The notes under the pieces were generated by a model. That model was not told where the DNA came from. It saw only the letters and a list, made by a program, of their open reading frames with translations, and did no database searches. From Variovorax paradoxus (GTDB lineage: Bacteria; Pseudomonadota; Gammaproteobacteria; Burkholderiales; Burkholderiaceae_C), in contig NZ_CP045644.1 in assembly GCF_009498455.1 (NCBI RefSeq), positions 496,001 to 560,000 of the forward strand: 64,000 bases of DNA. The letters are read 5' to 3'. Of the stretch, positions 8,677 to 18,536 are shown piece after piece. The stretch's first letter is position 1, and every line of letters begins with the position of its first letter. The position numbers and the translations under genes were made by a program.

Positions 8677-10215
8677 TTGAGCAAAAAAGCAGTATTGGGA
8701 GTCCTGGCCGCGGCCATCGCCGTCGCCTATGGCGGCAGCACCTGGTGGGCCGGCACGCAAATCAAATCGAGCTACGACGTCGCCCTGGGCGAACTGCCCC
8801 AGCAGACCGCGCTGGTGCGCGTGATCGAACGCAGCTACGAGCGCAACTTCTTCGGTGCCGTGAGCACCGTGACGCTCGAACTGGGCTGCCCGGCCGAGGC
8901 CGAAGCCGCCACCGCCCCTGCCGCATCGGCACCCGCCGCCGCGCCGGCCGCGGACACGACCGACGTCGCGCAGGCCACGACCGAAGGCGACGAAGAAGAA
9001 CCCACCGAAGACGACAGCGACGCCAAGGCCACGCCCCCCAAGCCCGTGCGCATCACCTTCCGCGACACCATCCGCCACGGCCCGTTCGCCGGCGGCACGC
9101 TGGCCGCGGCCGTCATCGACAGCGAGCTGGTGCTCGACGCCAAGGCGCAGGCCGAGGCCGAAAAGCTGTTCGGCAAGGCCAAGCCGGTGACCGCGCACAC
9201 CAAGGTCGGCTTCGGCGGCGGCTTCACCAGCGACCTCACGGTCGCGCCCGCCAAGCTGGCCGAAGAAGGCAAGGGCGAGTTCGCCTGGCAAGGCGCGCAG
9301 GCCCGCCTGGACATGGACGCGGCCCGCACCCGCCTGCGCTACGACATGACGATGCCGGGCATGGACATCAATACCGCCTCCAAGGGCGTGCAAGTGAAGG
9401 TGGGCAAGTTCACCGCCAAGGCCGACATGGACGGCAGCGCCGGCTGGCTCCTGGCCACCGGCAAGTCGGAAGGCCGGCTCGACAGCTTCGAGCTGAACGC
9501 GCCCAAGGGCCTGATGCCCGGCGGCGAGGGCGCCGCCCCCGCCAAGTCCATCAAGGTGCTGCTGCAGAACGTCGACCTGATTGCCGAAGCCACCATCAAG
9601 GACGGCCTGTACGCCTCCGAAGGCGCGTTCAAGGGCAAGGGCAAGGTCAACGAGACCGCCATCGACAAGTTCGAGATCGCCAGCAGCGCACGCCGCATCC
9701 AGGCGGCCGGTTACAAGAAGCTGGCCGACGCCTGGCTGCAGTCGACCGACGGTGCCGGTTGCGGCCAGCGCAGCAAGGGCCAGAAGGACGCGATGCAGGC
9801 GCTGATCAAGCAGCTCGCACCCGACCTCAAGGCCATGGCCAAGCACAGCCCCGAAGCCGGCCTGGACCGCATGCTGATCGAGATCGGCGGCCAGAGCGCC
9901 GAGATCAGCTACTCGGTGGCCCTTGTCGGCGTGACCGACGAAGACCTGAAGCTGCCCGGCAACACGCTGCTGCTCCAGCGCGGCGTGCTCAAGGCCAACG
10001 CGCGCGTGCCCGTGAAGTGGATCGAGAAGCTGGCCGAAACCGGCGCCGAGAGCGGCCAGACGCCGCCGCCTGAAATGGTCGCGGGCCTGATCGAACAGGC
10101 CGAGGAGAACGGCTACGTGAAGCGCGCGGGCGACGACGTGGTGAGCCAGGTCGAGTTCAGCGAAGGCCAGCTCAAGCTCATCGGCAAGCCGGTGGGTTCG
10201 CCGCTCGGCAAGTAA
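8677..10215 (+). CDS. DUF945 (YdgA-like) family protein
   Basis: A 512-residue protein with an uncleaved N-terminal membrane segment (about residues 5-22) and a large periplasmic part. The start is a TTG at 8677 with GGAAG just upstream, giving MSKKAVLGVLAAA; the frame continues upstream without a better start. WAGTQIKSSYD and SYERNFFGAVS match the conserved N-terminus of the DUF945/YdgA family, of unknown function. An acidic, alanine-rich insertion spans about residues 75-125. It is monocistronic and ends before an inverted-repeat element. Confidence 0.82.
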   Translation: MSKKAVLGVLAAAIAVAYGGSTWWAGTQIKSSYDVALGELPQQTALVRVIERSYERNFFGAVSTVTLELGCPAEAEAATAPAASAPAAAPAADTTDVAQATTEGDEEEPTEDDSDAKATPPKPVRITFRDTIRHGPFAGGTLAAAVIDSELVLDAKAQAEAEKLFGKAKPVTAHTKVGFGGGFTSDLTVAPAKLAEEGKGEFAWQGAQARLDMDAARTRLRYDMTMPGMDINTASKGVQVKVGKFTAKADMDGSAGWLLATGKSEGRLDSFELNAPKGLMPGGEGAAPAKSIKVLLQNVDLIAEATIKDGLYASEGAFKGKGKVNETAIDKFEIASSARRIQAAGYKKLADAWLQSTDGAGCGQRSKGQKDAMQALIKQLAPDLKAMAKHSPEAGLDRMLIEIGGQSAEISYSVALVGVTDEDLKLPGNTLLLQRGVLKANARVPVKWIEKLAETGAESGQTPPPEMVAGLIEQAEENGYVKRAGDDVVSQVEFSEGQLKLIGKPVGSPLGK

Positions 10216-10233
10216 TCGGAAGTCTGGGTATTT

Positions 10234-10345
10234 CTCCCTCCCCGCTGGGGAGGGCCGGGGTGGGGGCACGACGGCCTCCGCAAAGACGCGGCGCCTCATC
10301 GAAGGCCTGCCCCCATCCCTACCTTCCCCCAGCGGGGGAAGGAGC
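10234..10345. repeat. REP-like inverted repeat of C/G tracts
   Basis: Two arms, 10234-10268 and 10308-10345, are imperfect reverse complements of each other, and each contains its own small palindrome (CTCCCCGCTGGGGAG and CTTCCCCCAGCGGGGGAAG). It lies between convergent genes. Elements of this kind recur between genes in Comamonadaceae genomes from memory. It probably works as a bidirectional transcription barrier. Confidence 0.7.
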
Positions 10346-10360
10346 AAGTCATTCAGGGCT

Positions 10361-11413
10361 TCAGACCAGGCACTGCTCCAAGCCCTGCTCCAGAATTTCG
10401 CGCGGCAGTTCGATGCCGATGAACACCATGCGGCTCTGGCGGTTTTCGTCCTTGCCCCACTCCGGGCCCAGGTCGCTGCCCATCAGCTGGTGCACGCCCT
10501 GGAAGATCACCTTGCGCTCGGTGCCCTTCATGTTCAGCACGCCCTTGTAGCGCAGCATGCGCGGGCCGTAGATGTTCACGATGGCGCCCAGGAAGTCTTC
10601 GAGCTTGGCCGGGTCGAAAGGCCGGTCGGCCTTGTAGACGAAGCTCTTCACGTCGTCGTCGGTGTGGTGATGGTGGCCGTGGCCTTCGTGCTTGTGCGAG
10701 GGGTGGTCGCACGCCTCGCCATGCGCGTGGTCATGGTCATGGTGATCGTGGTCGTCTTCCTTCAGGAAGTCCGGGTCGATGTCCAGCTTGGCGTTCAGGT
10801 TGAAGCCGCGCAGGTCGAAGATGTCCTTCAGCGGCACGTCGCCGAAGTGCGCCTTCTGCTGCGGCGCGCGCGGGTTCATGTGCTTCAGGCGGTGAATGAG
10901 CGCGTCGGTCTCTTCGGCCGACACCAGCTCGCTCTTGCTGATGAAGATCTGGTCGGCAAAGCCCACCTGGCGGCGTGCTTCCTGGCGGTCGTTGAGCTGC
11001 TGCGGCGCGTGCTTGGCATCGACCAGCGTCAAGATCGAGTCGAGCAGGTAGCTCTCGGCGATCTCGTCGTCCATGAAGAAGGTCTGCGCCACCGGGCCGG
11101 GGTCGGCCAGGCCGGTGGTCTCGATCACCACGCGGTCGAAGTCGAGCAGGCCCTGGCGCTTCTTGGCGGCCAGCAGCTGCAGCGCTTCGCGCAGGTCTTC
11201 GCGGATGGTGCAGCAGACGCAGCCGTTGCTCATCTGGATGATCTGCTCCTTCGACTCGGTCACGAGGATGTCGCTGTCGATGTTCTCTTCACCGAACTCG
11301 TTCTCGATGACCGCGATCTTCTGGCCATGGGCCTCGGTCAGGATGCGCTTGAGCAGCGTGGTTTTGCCCGAGCCGAGAAAGCCGGTCAGGATGGTCGCGG
11401 GAATGAGGGCCAT
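10361..11413 (-). CDS. CobW/COG0523-family GTPase, probable metallochaperone
   Basis: G3E-family P-loop GTPase of 350 residues. Walker A GFLGSGKTT is at 11-19 and the metal-binding CVCC motif at 65-68. A histidine-rich segment (about 223-256, runs such as HDHHDHDHAH) precedes a CobW C-terminal domain. Relatives deliver zinc or other metals to client enzymes. No zinc-repressor operator could be recognised upstream, so the metal is not settled. It lies 101 bases downstream of the methyltransferase gene on the same strand. Confidence 0.9.
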   Translation of the reverse strand: MALIPATILTGFLGSGKTTLLKRILTEAHGQKIAVIENEFGEENIDSDILVTESKEQIIQMSNGCVCCTIREDLREALQLLAAKKRQGLLDFDRVVIETTGLADPGPVAQTFFMDDEIAESYLLDSILTLVDAKHAPQQLNDRQEARRQVGFADQIFISKSELVSAEETDALIHRLKHMNPRAPQQKAHFGDVPLKDIFDLRGFNLNAKLDIDPDFLKEDDHDHHDHDHAHGEACDHPSHKHEGHGHHHHTDDDVKSFVYKADRPFDPAKLEDFLGAIVNIYGPRMLRYKGVLNMKGTERKVIFQGVHQLMGSDLGPEWGKDENRQSRMVFIGIELPREILEQGLEQCLV

Positions 11414-11514
11414 GGAAAAGTGCTCCGAAAGCGGAAAACAGAAAAAGGCGGGGGATTGGCGGGCAGTTTAGCCAATGCCACTGAGTTGCGTTGCCGATGG
11501 GGTCAAGCCCCCGT

Positions 11515-12729
11515 TCACAGCGGCTTTCTGACCACCACCAGCCCCTTCAGGTACTCCCCTTCCGGGAACTCGATGGTCATCGGGTGGTCGGGCGAGGCGC
11601 CCAGGCGTTCGGCGATGTAACCGTCCACGCCGGCGTCGAGCCCGGCCGAGGCCACGATCTTGTGGAACAGGTCGGCGCTGATGCCGCCCGAGCATGAAAA
11701 CGTGAGCAGCACGCCGCCCGGCTCCAGCAGCTTGAGCGCGAGGCGGTTGATGTCCTTGTAGGCGCGCGCGGCGCGTTCGGCGTGCAGCACCGTGGGCGCG
11801 AACTTCGGCGGGTCAAGCACGATCGCGTCGAAGGTGCGGCCCTGGTCGATGAACTCGCGCAGCACCGTGTTCACGTTGGCATCGAGAAACTCCGTGGCAA
11901 TGCCCTGCCCCTCGAAGCCGTTCAGCGCCAGATGCGCGCGGGCCCGGTCGAGAGCGGGCTTGGACGAATCGACCGACACCAGCGAGGCCCCGTCGAGCGC
12001 CCCGGCCGCCTTCAGGCCCGCGAGCGCGGCCACGGTGAAGCCGCCCGTGTAACAGAAGCAGTTGAGCACGCGCCGAAAGCGCCGGTGCTGCGCCAGCTCG
12101 GCAAAGCGCTGGCGGCTGTCGCGCTGGTCGAGGTAGAAGCCGGTCTTGTGGCCGGTGGCGATGTCGAGCGACAGTTGCCAGTCGTGCTCGCGGATGGTGA
12201 TCTGGGTCTCGCCCTCGCCGCGCAGCCAGCCCGTGACCGGCTTCAGGCCCTCGCGTTCGCGGCCGCTGGCGTCGGAGCGTTCATAGAGCTTGGTCAGGCC
12301 CGTGGCCGCGAGCAGCGCATCGGCCAGCACGTCTTTCCAACGCTCCACGCCGGCCGACAGGAACTGCGCCACCAGCGTGTCGCCATAACGATCGACGATC
12401 AGCCCCGGCAGGCCGTCGGCCTCGCCGTGCACCAGCCGCAAGCCGTCGCTCTGCAGGTCGAACAGGCCGCGCGCATGCACCGCGCGCGCGCAGACCGTGG
12501 AAAAAAAAGCAGCGTCGATGCGCTGCTTCTCATCAAAGCTCCAGGCCCGCGCCCGGATCTTGGACGTGGGGCCGAAGGCCGCCCACGCAAGGAAGTTGCC
12601 GTCGTGCGACTCCACGCGCACTGTTTCCCCCGAGTCCGCGCCGCCGCGCGCAATGGCGGATTCGAAGACCCAGGGATGGCGGCGTTGGAGCGAGCGCTCC
12701 TTGCCCGGCTTGAGGCGAAGGGTTTTCAT
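11515..12729 (-). CDS. RlmI-like class I 23S rRNA methyltransferase
   Basis: A 404-residue SAM-dependent methyltransferase of the RlmI/YccW family, which makes m5C in 23S rRNA. An N-terminal PUA-like part begins MKTLRLKPGKERSL; the Rossmann motif CFCYTGGF is near residues 217-224 and the DPPKFAP motif further on. The ATG at 12729 is chosen; the frame extends upstream through non-coding sequence. It follows xerC by 73 bases. Substrate specificity is inferred from the family only. Confidence 0.88.
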   Translation of the reverse strand: MKTLRLKPGKERSLQRRHPWVFESAIARGGADSGETVRVESHDGNFLAWAAFGPTSKIRARAWSFDEKQRIDAAFFSTVCARAVHARGLFDLQSDGLRLVHGEADGLPGLIVDRYGDTLVAQFLSAGVERWKDVLADALLAATGLTKLYERSDASGREREGLKPVTGWLRGEGETQITIREHDWQLSLDIATGHKTGFYLDQRDSRQRFAELAQHRRFRRVLNCFCYTGGFTVAALAGLKAAGALDGASLVSVDSSKPALDRARAHLALNGFEGQGIATEFLDANVNTVLREFIDQGRTFDAIVLDPPKFAPTVLHAERAARAYKDINRLALKLLEPGGVLLTFSCSGGISADLFHKIVASAGLDAGVDGYIAERLGASPDHPMTIEFPEGEYLKGLVVVRKPL

Positions 12730-12802
12730 GGGAGAACGGAGAAAGGAATGAAAGAAGAAATAAAAAACGAAAAGAAACCATGCAGGCGACGGGCCGTGGC
12801 TA

Positions 12803-13723
12803 CTACTTGCCGTCCTTGTCCGGCCGGGCCTTGGCGCGCGGATGCGCCGCGTCGTAGACCTTGGCCAGGTGCTGGAAATCCAGCCGCGTGTAGACCTGCG
12901 TGGTCGCGATGTTGGCATGGCCCAGCAGCTCCTGCACCGCGCGCAGGTCGCTGCTCGACTGCAGCACGTGGCTCGCGAACGAGTGGCGCAGCATGTGCGG
13001 ATGCACCGGCGCGGCCAGGCCCGCCTTCAGGCTGCGCTCGCGCAGCAGCTTCCACACCGCCTGCGACGACATGCGCGCGCCGCGCGCACTCACGAACAAC
13101 GCCGGCTCCTGGCGCTCGCCGCGCACCGCGAGCCAGTCGCGCAGCGCCTCGGCCGCCTTGCTGCCCACGGGCACGCTGCGCCGCTTGCTGCCCTTGCCGA
13201 GCACGTGGGCTTCCATCGCATCGAGATCGACCCAGCCGCGCGCCGTGCCGCTCGCCTGCGCATCGAGCCCCGTGAGCTCGCTCACGCGAAGGCCGCATCC
13301 GTAGAGAATTTCGACAATGGCGCCGTCGCGCGCTTCGGTCCAGGGGTCGGCTTCGGAGTCGTACAGCTCGGCCAGGCGCACCGCGTCGTCCACGCCCAGC
13401 GCCTTCGGCAGCGGCCGGCCCGCCTTGGGCGCGTGCACGTCCTGCACGGGGTTGAAGCCGATCAGCCCTTCATGGCCGAGCCAGCGGTAAAAGCTGCGCC
13501 AGCACGACAGCACCAGCGCAATGCCGCGTGGCTCGCGCCCGGCGCTGTGCAACTGCGCCATCCAGCGGCGGATGTGCGCCGTCTGCACGCGGTCCAGCGG
13601 CAGGTTGGCCTCAGCCGCGTGGTCGGTCAGCGCGCGCAGGTGGAAGGCATACAGCTCGACAGTGCGCGGCGCGAGCCGACGCTCCACGCGCACGTGTTCG
13701 AGGTACTTGTCGATCCATTCCAT
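12803..13723 (-). CDS. xerC: Tyrosine recombinase XerC
   Basis: Site-specific recombinase of 306 residues that resolves chromosome dimers with XerD. The N-terminal SAM-like DNA-binding half is followed by the catalytic half with GCGLRVSEL (Arg), HMLRHSFASH (His-x-x-Arg), LGHAN and the nucleophile Tyr in QVYTRLD. Its place after dapF-DUF484 is the conserved arrangement for chromosomal xerC, which argues against a phage integrase. The ATG at 13723 gives the normal length. Confidence 0.95.
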   Translation of the reverse strand: MEWIDKYLEHVRVERRLAPRTVELYAFHLRALTDHAAEANLPLDRVQTAHIRRWMAQLHSAGREPRGIALVLSCWRSFYRWLGHEGLIGFNPVQDVHAPKAGRPLPKALGVDDAVRLAELYDSEADPWTEARDGAIVEILYGCGLRVSELTGLDAQASGTARGWVDLDAMEAHVLGKGSKRRSVPVGSKAAEALRDWLAVRGERQEPALFVSARGARMSSQAVWKLLRERSLKAGLAAPVHPHMLRHSFASHVLQSSSDLRAVQELLGHANIATTQVYTRLDFQHLAKVYDAAHPRAKARPDKDGK

Positions 13724-13761
13724 GGTGTCGTCGTGCTCCGTGCGGCGCCCGAGCGCGTTAG

Positions 13762-14415
13762 CTAGAACAGATAGCCGAGCGATGCATTGTTCACGATGGC
13801 CGCCGGCTCACGCAATGCGCCCTTGAACAGCATGCCCCAGCGGCGCCAGCACGAGGTGGGCGCGGCGGCGTACTGCACGTCGAAGGCCTGGTCGAAGCCG
13901 CTGGCACGCACCAGGCGCTCGATGCGCCACAGGTGGTACGGCTCCGACACGATGATCACGCTGCGCACGCCGTTGGCTTCGAGCACCGTGCGCGACAGCG
14001 ACAGGTTGGCGCGCGTGGACGACGACACCGACTCCAGCACCATCGGCCCCGTGTAGCCCTCGGCCGTGGCGTGGTCGCGCATCACCTCGGCTTCGATGCG
14101 GCCGTCTTCGACATCGATGCCGCCCGAGAACACCAGCGTCTGCACGCGACCGGCGCGCGCCAGCACGATGCCCTGGTCGACCCGGCCCGTGAGGCAGGGG
14201 TTCGGCTTGCCGTCGAGGTAGGCGCGGTTGCCCAGCACCAGCGCCACGTCGGCCACGCGCGGCAGCGGGCCGGCCAGTGCGGCCTCGGCACGCTGCCAGA
14301 TCACGCCCGCGATGGCGACATACGTGAGCACGCCGGCCAGCAAGACCGCGCACAGGCCGGCCAGCCAGGGCCGGCGGCGCCACCCGCGTCGCGCGGGACG
14401 GCTGGGACCGCTCAA
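13762..14415 (-). CDS. YdcF/DUF218-family membrane-anchored protein
   Basis: A protein of 217 residues starting at a TTG at 14415 that overlaps the stop of the DUF484 gene as TTGA. A basic N-terminus leads into one membrane helix (about 20-40). The DUF218 core follows with ALVLGNRAY, VFSGG and IIVSEPYHLWR. Family members such as ElyC and SanA are linked to envelope integrity; the molecular role is unknown. It is inserted between DUF484 and xerC, which are adjacent in many proteobacteria. Confidence 0.82.
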   Translation of the reverse strand: MSGPSRPARRGWRRRPWLAGLCAVLLAGVLTYVAIAGVIWQRAEAALAGPLPRVADVALVLGNRAYLDGKPNPCLTGRVDQGIVLARAGRVQTLVFSGGIDVEDGRIEAEVMRDHATAEGYTGPMVLESVSSSTRANLSLSRTVLEANGVRSVIIVSEPYHLWRIERLVRASGFDQAFDVQYAAAPTSCWRRWGMLFKGALREPAAIVNNASLGYLF

Positions 14416-15107
14416 GGGCGCAGCCGCGACAGCGCGCCCGACGACAGCTCGGCGATGCGCTCGAGAAAGTCCGTGCCCATTTCGGCGTTGAAGCGCTGCG
14501 CGTCCGGCGAGGCCAGCACCAGCAAGCCGAAGGCCGGCGATTCGGCGTCGGCGCGCAGCGGAATCAGCGCGATCGATGCGGCGCCGGTCGGCTCGGGCAG
14601 CCAGTTGGCCGCCTCGAAGCCCGAGTTGAGCCCGCAATACGGCGAAGTGAGCGAGGTGGCCAGCGCCTTCACGTCGTCGCTCACCCACTGGGCATAGGCT
14701 TCGTTCAGGTACTCGGTGCCGCAGTCCCACACCTTGATGGCCGTTTGCGGCACCAGGAACAGCGACTGCAGGTCGACCGCGATGCGGTACGGCAGGCTGC
14801 GCGGGTCGCGCGTGGTCAGGAGGCCCTTGGTCCAGCGCTGCAGGCGGTCGGCGATGACCACGTTTTCGGTGCCGTGGCGCACCATGTCCATCAGGCGGTG
14901 CTCCAGCGCCTTGATCTTCTCGCGCAGCATCTCGGCCTGGCGCTCCTGCAGGCTCACGGCGCGGTTGCCGTGCGGGCTGGTGAGCTGCACCTGCGCCAGC
15001 AACTGGGCGTGGCGTTCGAAGAAGTCGGGCGTGTTCGACAGGTAGTTCGCGATGTCGTCTTCGGTGATCGGGTTCATGGCGTTGTTGTCGTGGGTGAAGT
15101 GGGTCAT
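14412..15107 (-). CDS. DUF484 family protein
   Basis: A 231-residue cytoplasmic protein; the start at 15107 overlaps the dapF stop as ATGA. The N-terminal part ([13 protein letters not shown]) and a coiled coil ([20 protein letters not shown] near 50-70) precede a GAF-like domain, the usual DUF484 layout. A second in-frame ATG at 15077 (MNPITEDD) is also possible. Function is unknown; the gene is a standing neighbour of dapF and xerC. Confidence 0.88.
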   Translation of the reverse strand: MTHFTHDNNAMNPITEDDIANYLSNTPDFFERHAQLLAQVQLTSPHGNRAVSLQERQAEMLREKIKALEHRLMDMVRHGTENVVIADRLQRWTKGLLTTRDPRSLPYRIAVDLQSLFLVPQTAIKVWDCGTEYLNEAYAQWVSDDVKALATSLTSPYCGLNSGFEAANWLPEPTGAASIALIPLRADAESPAFGLLVLASPDAQRFNAEMGTDFLERIAELSSGALSRLRP

Positions 15108-15988
15108 GGCTGTTCCGAAATGTCGGGCACGTCGATCTCGCCCTCGAACACCGTCGTGGCCGGTCCTGTCATGAGCACCGGCCGGCCGTCGCCCTGCCAC
15201 TCGATCGTGAGAATGCCGCCGTGCGTCTGCACGTCGACGCGGGAATCCAGCAGCCCCAGGCGAATGCCCGCCACCACTGCGGCGCAGGCGCCCGTGCCGC
15301 AGGCCAGCGTTTCGCCGGCACCGCGCTCGAACACCCGCAGCTTGATGTTCGACCGGTCGACCACCTGCATGAAGCCCGCGTTCACGCGCTGCGGAAAGCG
15401 CGGGTGGTGTTCGATCTGCGGGCCCTGCTCGGCCACAGGCGCGGTGTCGACGTTGTCGACCACCTGCACCGCGTGCGGGTTGCCCATCGACAGCACCGCG
15501 ACCGAAACGATAGCGCTGCCGGCCCGGGTGCCCAGTGCCAGGTGCCAGGTCTGCCACGCACCTTCGGGCTGCGGGTCGAGCCCGGCCGGGTCGAAGGGCA
15601 CGCGCGCCGGCTCGAAGACCGGGGCGCCCATGTCGACCGTCACGCGGCCGTCGTCGCCCATGCGGGGTTCGATCACGCCGGCCAGCGTCTGCACGCGCAC
15701 GTCTTTCTTGTCGGTCAGGCCGTGCTCGCTCACGAAGCGCATGAAACAACGCGCCCCGTTGCCGCACTGCTCCACCTCGCCGCCGTCGGCGTTGTGGATC
15801 ACGTACTGGAAGTCGATGCCTGCAGCGGGCGACGGGCGCACCGTGAGGATCTGGTCGGCGCCGACGCCGAAATGGCGGTCGGCCAGGAAGCGGTACTGCG
15901 CGGCGCTGAGGCCCAGCGTGCCGCGCGTTTCGTCGAGCACGACGAAATCGTTGCCGGCTCCCTGCATCTTGGTAAAGCGGATTCGCAT
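15104..15988 (-). CDS. dapF: Diaminopimelate epimerase
   Basis: Converts LL-diaminopimelate to the meso form for lysine and peptidoglycan synthesis. It has 294 residues. Both catalytic cysteines are visible, in EQCGNGARC (about residue 75) and [10 protein letters not shown] (about 230). The N-terminus [18 protein letters not shown] is typical. It heads a translationally coupled group with DUF484, YdcF and xerC. Confidence 0.97.
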   Translation of the reverse strand: MRIRFTKMQGAGNDFVVLDETRGTLGLSAAQYRFLADRHFGVGADQILTVRPSPAAGIDFQYVIHNADGGEVEQCGNGARCFMRFVSEHGLTDKKDVRVQTLAGVIEPRMGDDGRVTVDMGAPVFEPARVPFDPAGLDPQPEGAWQTWHLALGTRAGSAIVSVAVLSMGNPHAVQVVDNVDTAPVAEQGPQIEHHPRFPQRVNAGFMQVVDRSNIKLRVFERGAGETLACGTGACAAVVAGIRLGLLDSRVDVQTHGGILTIEWQGDGRPVLMTGPATTVFEGEIDVPDISEQP

Positions 15989-16073
15989 CGCCGGATTATC
16001 GCCACCGGCGCCGCCCTTCGCGCCGAAAGGGCCGCAGCGCGCGGCCCTTTCGGCACACCCCGTCTCAGTGGCC

Positions 16074-16895
16074 TCAGCCCTGGATGAACGCCAGCAGGTC
16101 GGCGTTGACCTGCGCCGCGTGCGTGTTGCAGGTGGCGTGCGGCGCGCCGGCGTACACCTTGAGCTGGCTGCCCTGGATCATTTCGGCCGCGAGCTTGCCC
16201 GTGGCCTCGAAGGGCACGACCTGGTCGTCGTCGCCGTGGATGACCAGCGTGGGCACGTCGATCTTCGCCATGTCGGGGCGGAAGTCGGTCTCGGAGAACG
16301 CCGTCACGCAGTCGATGGTGGCCTTGATGGAAGCCTGCAGCGCGATCTGCAGCGTCTGCTTGAACACGCCCTGCGACACCTTCGCGCCCGGGCGGTTGGT
16401 GCCGTAGAACAGCGTGCTGAAGTCGTCGAGGAACTGCGGCCGGTCGGCGGCCAGCCCGGCGCGGATGCCCGCGAACAGCGAGGCCTCGGGGCCCACGGGA
16501 TGGTCGGGCGTCTTCATGAACAGCGGCGTCACCGCGCTGATGAGCGCGAGCTTGGCCACGCGCGCGCTGCCTTTGCGTGCGATGTAGCGCGTGACGTCGC
16601 CGCCGCCCATCGAGAAGCCCGCCAGGATCACGTTTTTCAGGTCGAGCGTTTCGATGAGCTCGGCGATGTCGTCGGCGAAGGTGTCGTAGTCGTAGCCGGT
16701 CCAGGGCTGGCTCGACCGGCCGAAACCGCGGCGGTCGAACGCAATGACGCGGTAGCCGCGCTCGGCAAAGAACAGCATCTGGGCGTCCCACATGTCGGCG
16801 CTCAGCGGCCAGCCGTGGCTGAAAAGAATCGGCTGGCCGCTGCCCCAGTCCTTGTAATAGAGCTCGGTGCCGTCGCGAAGGGTCAGTGTGGTCAT
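16074..16895 (-). CDS. Alpha/beta hydrolase of the non-heme haloperoxidase/arylesterase group
   Basis: A 273-residue cytoplasmic serine hydrolase. The oxyanion motif SHGWP is at 26-30, the nucleophile elbow GFSMGG at 93-98 (Ser95), then an acid in HGDDDQVVP and a late histidine in [10 protein letters not shown]. These match cofactor-free perhydrolases/esterases. The natural substrate cannot be read from sequence. It is separate from dapF (85-base gap) and from the EntS-like gene (60-base gap). Confidence 0.88.
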   Translation of the reverse strand: MTTLTLRDGTELYYKDWGSGQPILFSHGWPLSADMWDAQMLFFAERGYRVIAFDRRGFGRSSQPWTGYDYDTFADDIAELIETLDLKNVILAGFSMGGGDVTRYIARKGSARVAKLALISAVTPLFMKTPDHPVGPEASLFAGIRAGLAADRPQFLDDFSTLFYGTNRPGAKVSQGVFKQTLQIALQASIKATIDCVTAFSETDFRPDMAKIDVPTLVIHGDDDQVVPFEATGKLAAEMIQGSQLKVYAGAPHATCNTHAAQVNADLLAFIQG

Positions 16896-16955
16896 GGTTT
16901 TTCCTTGAGGTTGGCGAGAGGTTGAAGGGAAAAGAGAAAGCAGAATCCGCGCCGC

Positions 16956-18536
16956 TCAGAGCGCCAGGAAGTGGTGCACCTCGGGCTTGCCCGGGCCGAT
17001 GTGAAAGCGCAGCGCCTCGGCCTGCAGGTCGGCATCGGCCTGCGACACGCGGTGGTGCTGGCGCAGGTGCTCGGCCCACGATTCCACGAGGAACCACTCC
17101 ATCACGCGCTCGGCGTCGGTCGTGTGCTCGTGCACGCCCCAGGCGTAGGCACCGTCACGGCGGCGCTCGAGCGAGAGCTTCTTCATCGCCTCCATGAACG
17201 CCGGCCGGTCTTCCTTGCGGATGCGGTACTCGACCTGGATCATCACGGGGCCGCGGTCGTGCGCCACAGGCTCGGCCAGCAGCGGTTCGGGCCAGTGGTT
17301 CGAGGCCTGCAGGTCGGCCTCGCCGGCGGGCAGCCGCACGCGGTGGAACACCAGGCCCATCACCACCAGGCCGACTGCGCCCGCCACCAGCGTGGCCGGC
17401 ACGCCGATCTGCTGCGCGATCAGGCCCCAACCGAGGCTGCCGGCCGCCATCGCGCCGTTGAACACCGTGAGGTACACGGCCAGCCCGCGCCCGCGCACCC
17501 AGTTCGGCAGGATCGACTGGGCCACCCCGTTGAGCGTGGTCAGCGCAATGATCCAGCCCAAGCCGAGCACGCCCAGCATCGGCACCGCCAGCCATTGCGG
17601 CGGCGCGAACACCAGCGCGCCCATCACCGCGGCCGTGAGCAGCGAAGCCAGCAACAGCATGCCGTCGGCATCGAGCCGCGCACGCAGCCGCGGCATCACC
17701 AGCGCGCCGCCGATGGCGCCCGCGCCCACCGCGCCGAGCAGGATGCCGTAGAAGCTCGCCGTGCCGCCGAGCATCTGGCGCGCCACCAGCGGCAGCAGCG
17801 CCCACACCGAGCTCGCAAACAAAAAGAACACCGCCGCGCGCAGCAGCACCACGTGCAGCTCCTTGCTGGCCCGCGTGTAGCGGATGCCCGCACGGAACGC
17901 GCCGAAGAAGTTCTCGGACAGCCCGCTGTCGACCGCCGCCGGCCGCTTCCACCACAGCAGCGCCGCGATCACGAACACGTAGCTCAGCACGTCGAGCCCG
18001 TAGGTGGCGGCCGCGCCGAAGCTCGCGAGGATCAGCCCGCCCGCCGCCGGCCCGATGGAGCGCGCGATGTTGATGCCCAGCGAGTTGAGCGCCACCGCGC
18101 CCTTCAGCTCGCTGCGCGGCACCAGCTCCGGCACGATCGACTGCCAGGTCGGCCCCATCAGCGCCGCGCCGATGCCGCCAACGAAGGTCAGCGCGACCAA
18201 ATATTCGACCGTGAGCGAACCGGTGTGCGAGAGCACCAGCAGCGTGCCGCTCACCGCGCCCAGCATCACCTGCACGAAGATCAGAAAGCGCCGCCGGTCG
18301 AGGATGTCCGAGAGCACGCCCGCCGGAATCGCCAGCAGAAAGATCGGCAGCGTCGCCGCCGTCTGGATCAGCGCCACCGCCGTCGGGCTGGCCGACAGGT
18401 CGGTCACCAGCCACGAGCTGGCCACGTCGCGCATGAAGCTGCCGATGTTGCCCAGCACCGTGGCGCCCCACAGCACCGCGAAGACCGGCTGGCGCAGCGG
18501 CGCGAAGGCGCCGGCGGATTTTTGAGGCTCAGTCAT
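16956..18536 (-). CDS. EntS-like MFS exporter with C-terminal ABM-type domain
   Basis: A 526-residue major facilitator with about 12 hydrophobic segments (residues 20-400), then a soluble tail (about 415-526) resembling an antibiotic-biosynthesis-monooxygenase fold (VMIQVEYRI, FLVESWAEHLRQH). This layout is that of the EntS/DUF894 group. The ATG at 18536 lies inside the end of the DoxX gene (8-base overlap). It is the last gene of the five-gene operon and probably exports a small molecule handled by its neighbours; the substrate is unknown. Confidence 0.85.
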   Translation of the reverse strand: MTEPQKSAGAFAPLRQPVFAVLWGATVLGNIGSFMRDVASSWLVTDLSASPTAVALIQTAATLPIFLLAIPAGVLSDILDRRRFLIFVQVMLGAVSGTLLVLSHTGSLTVEYLVALTFVGGIGAALMGPTWQSIVPELVPRSELKGAVALNSLGINIARSIGPAAGGLILASFGAAATYGLDVLSYVFVIAALLWWKRPAAVDSGLSENFFGAFRAGIRYTRASKELHVVLLRAAVFFLFASSVWALLPLVARQMLGGTASFYGILLGAVGAGAIGGALVMPRLRARLDADGMLLLASLLTAAVMGALVFAPPQWLAVPMLGVLGLGWIIALTTLNGVAQSILPNWVRGRGLAVYLTVFNGAMAAGSLGWGLIAQQIGVPATLVAGAVGLVVMGLVFHRVRLPAGEADLQASNHWPEPLLAEPVAHDRGPVMIQVEYRIRKEDRPAFMEAMKKLSLERRRDGAYAWGVHEHTTDAERVMEWFLVESWAEHLRQHHRVSQADADLQAEALRFHIGPGKPEVHHFLAL

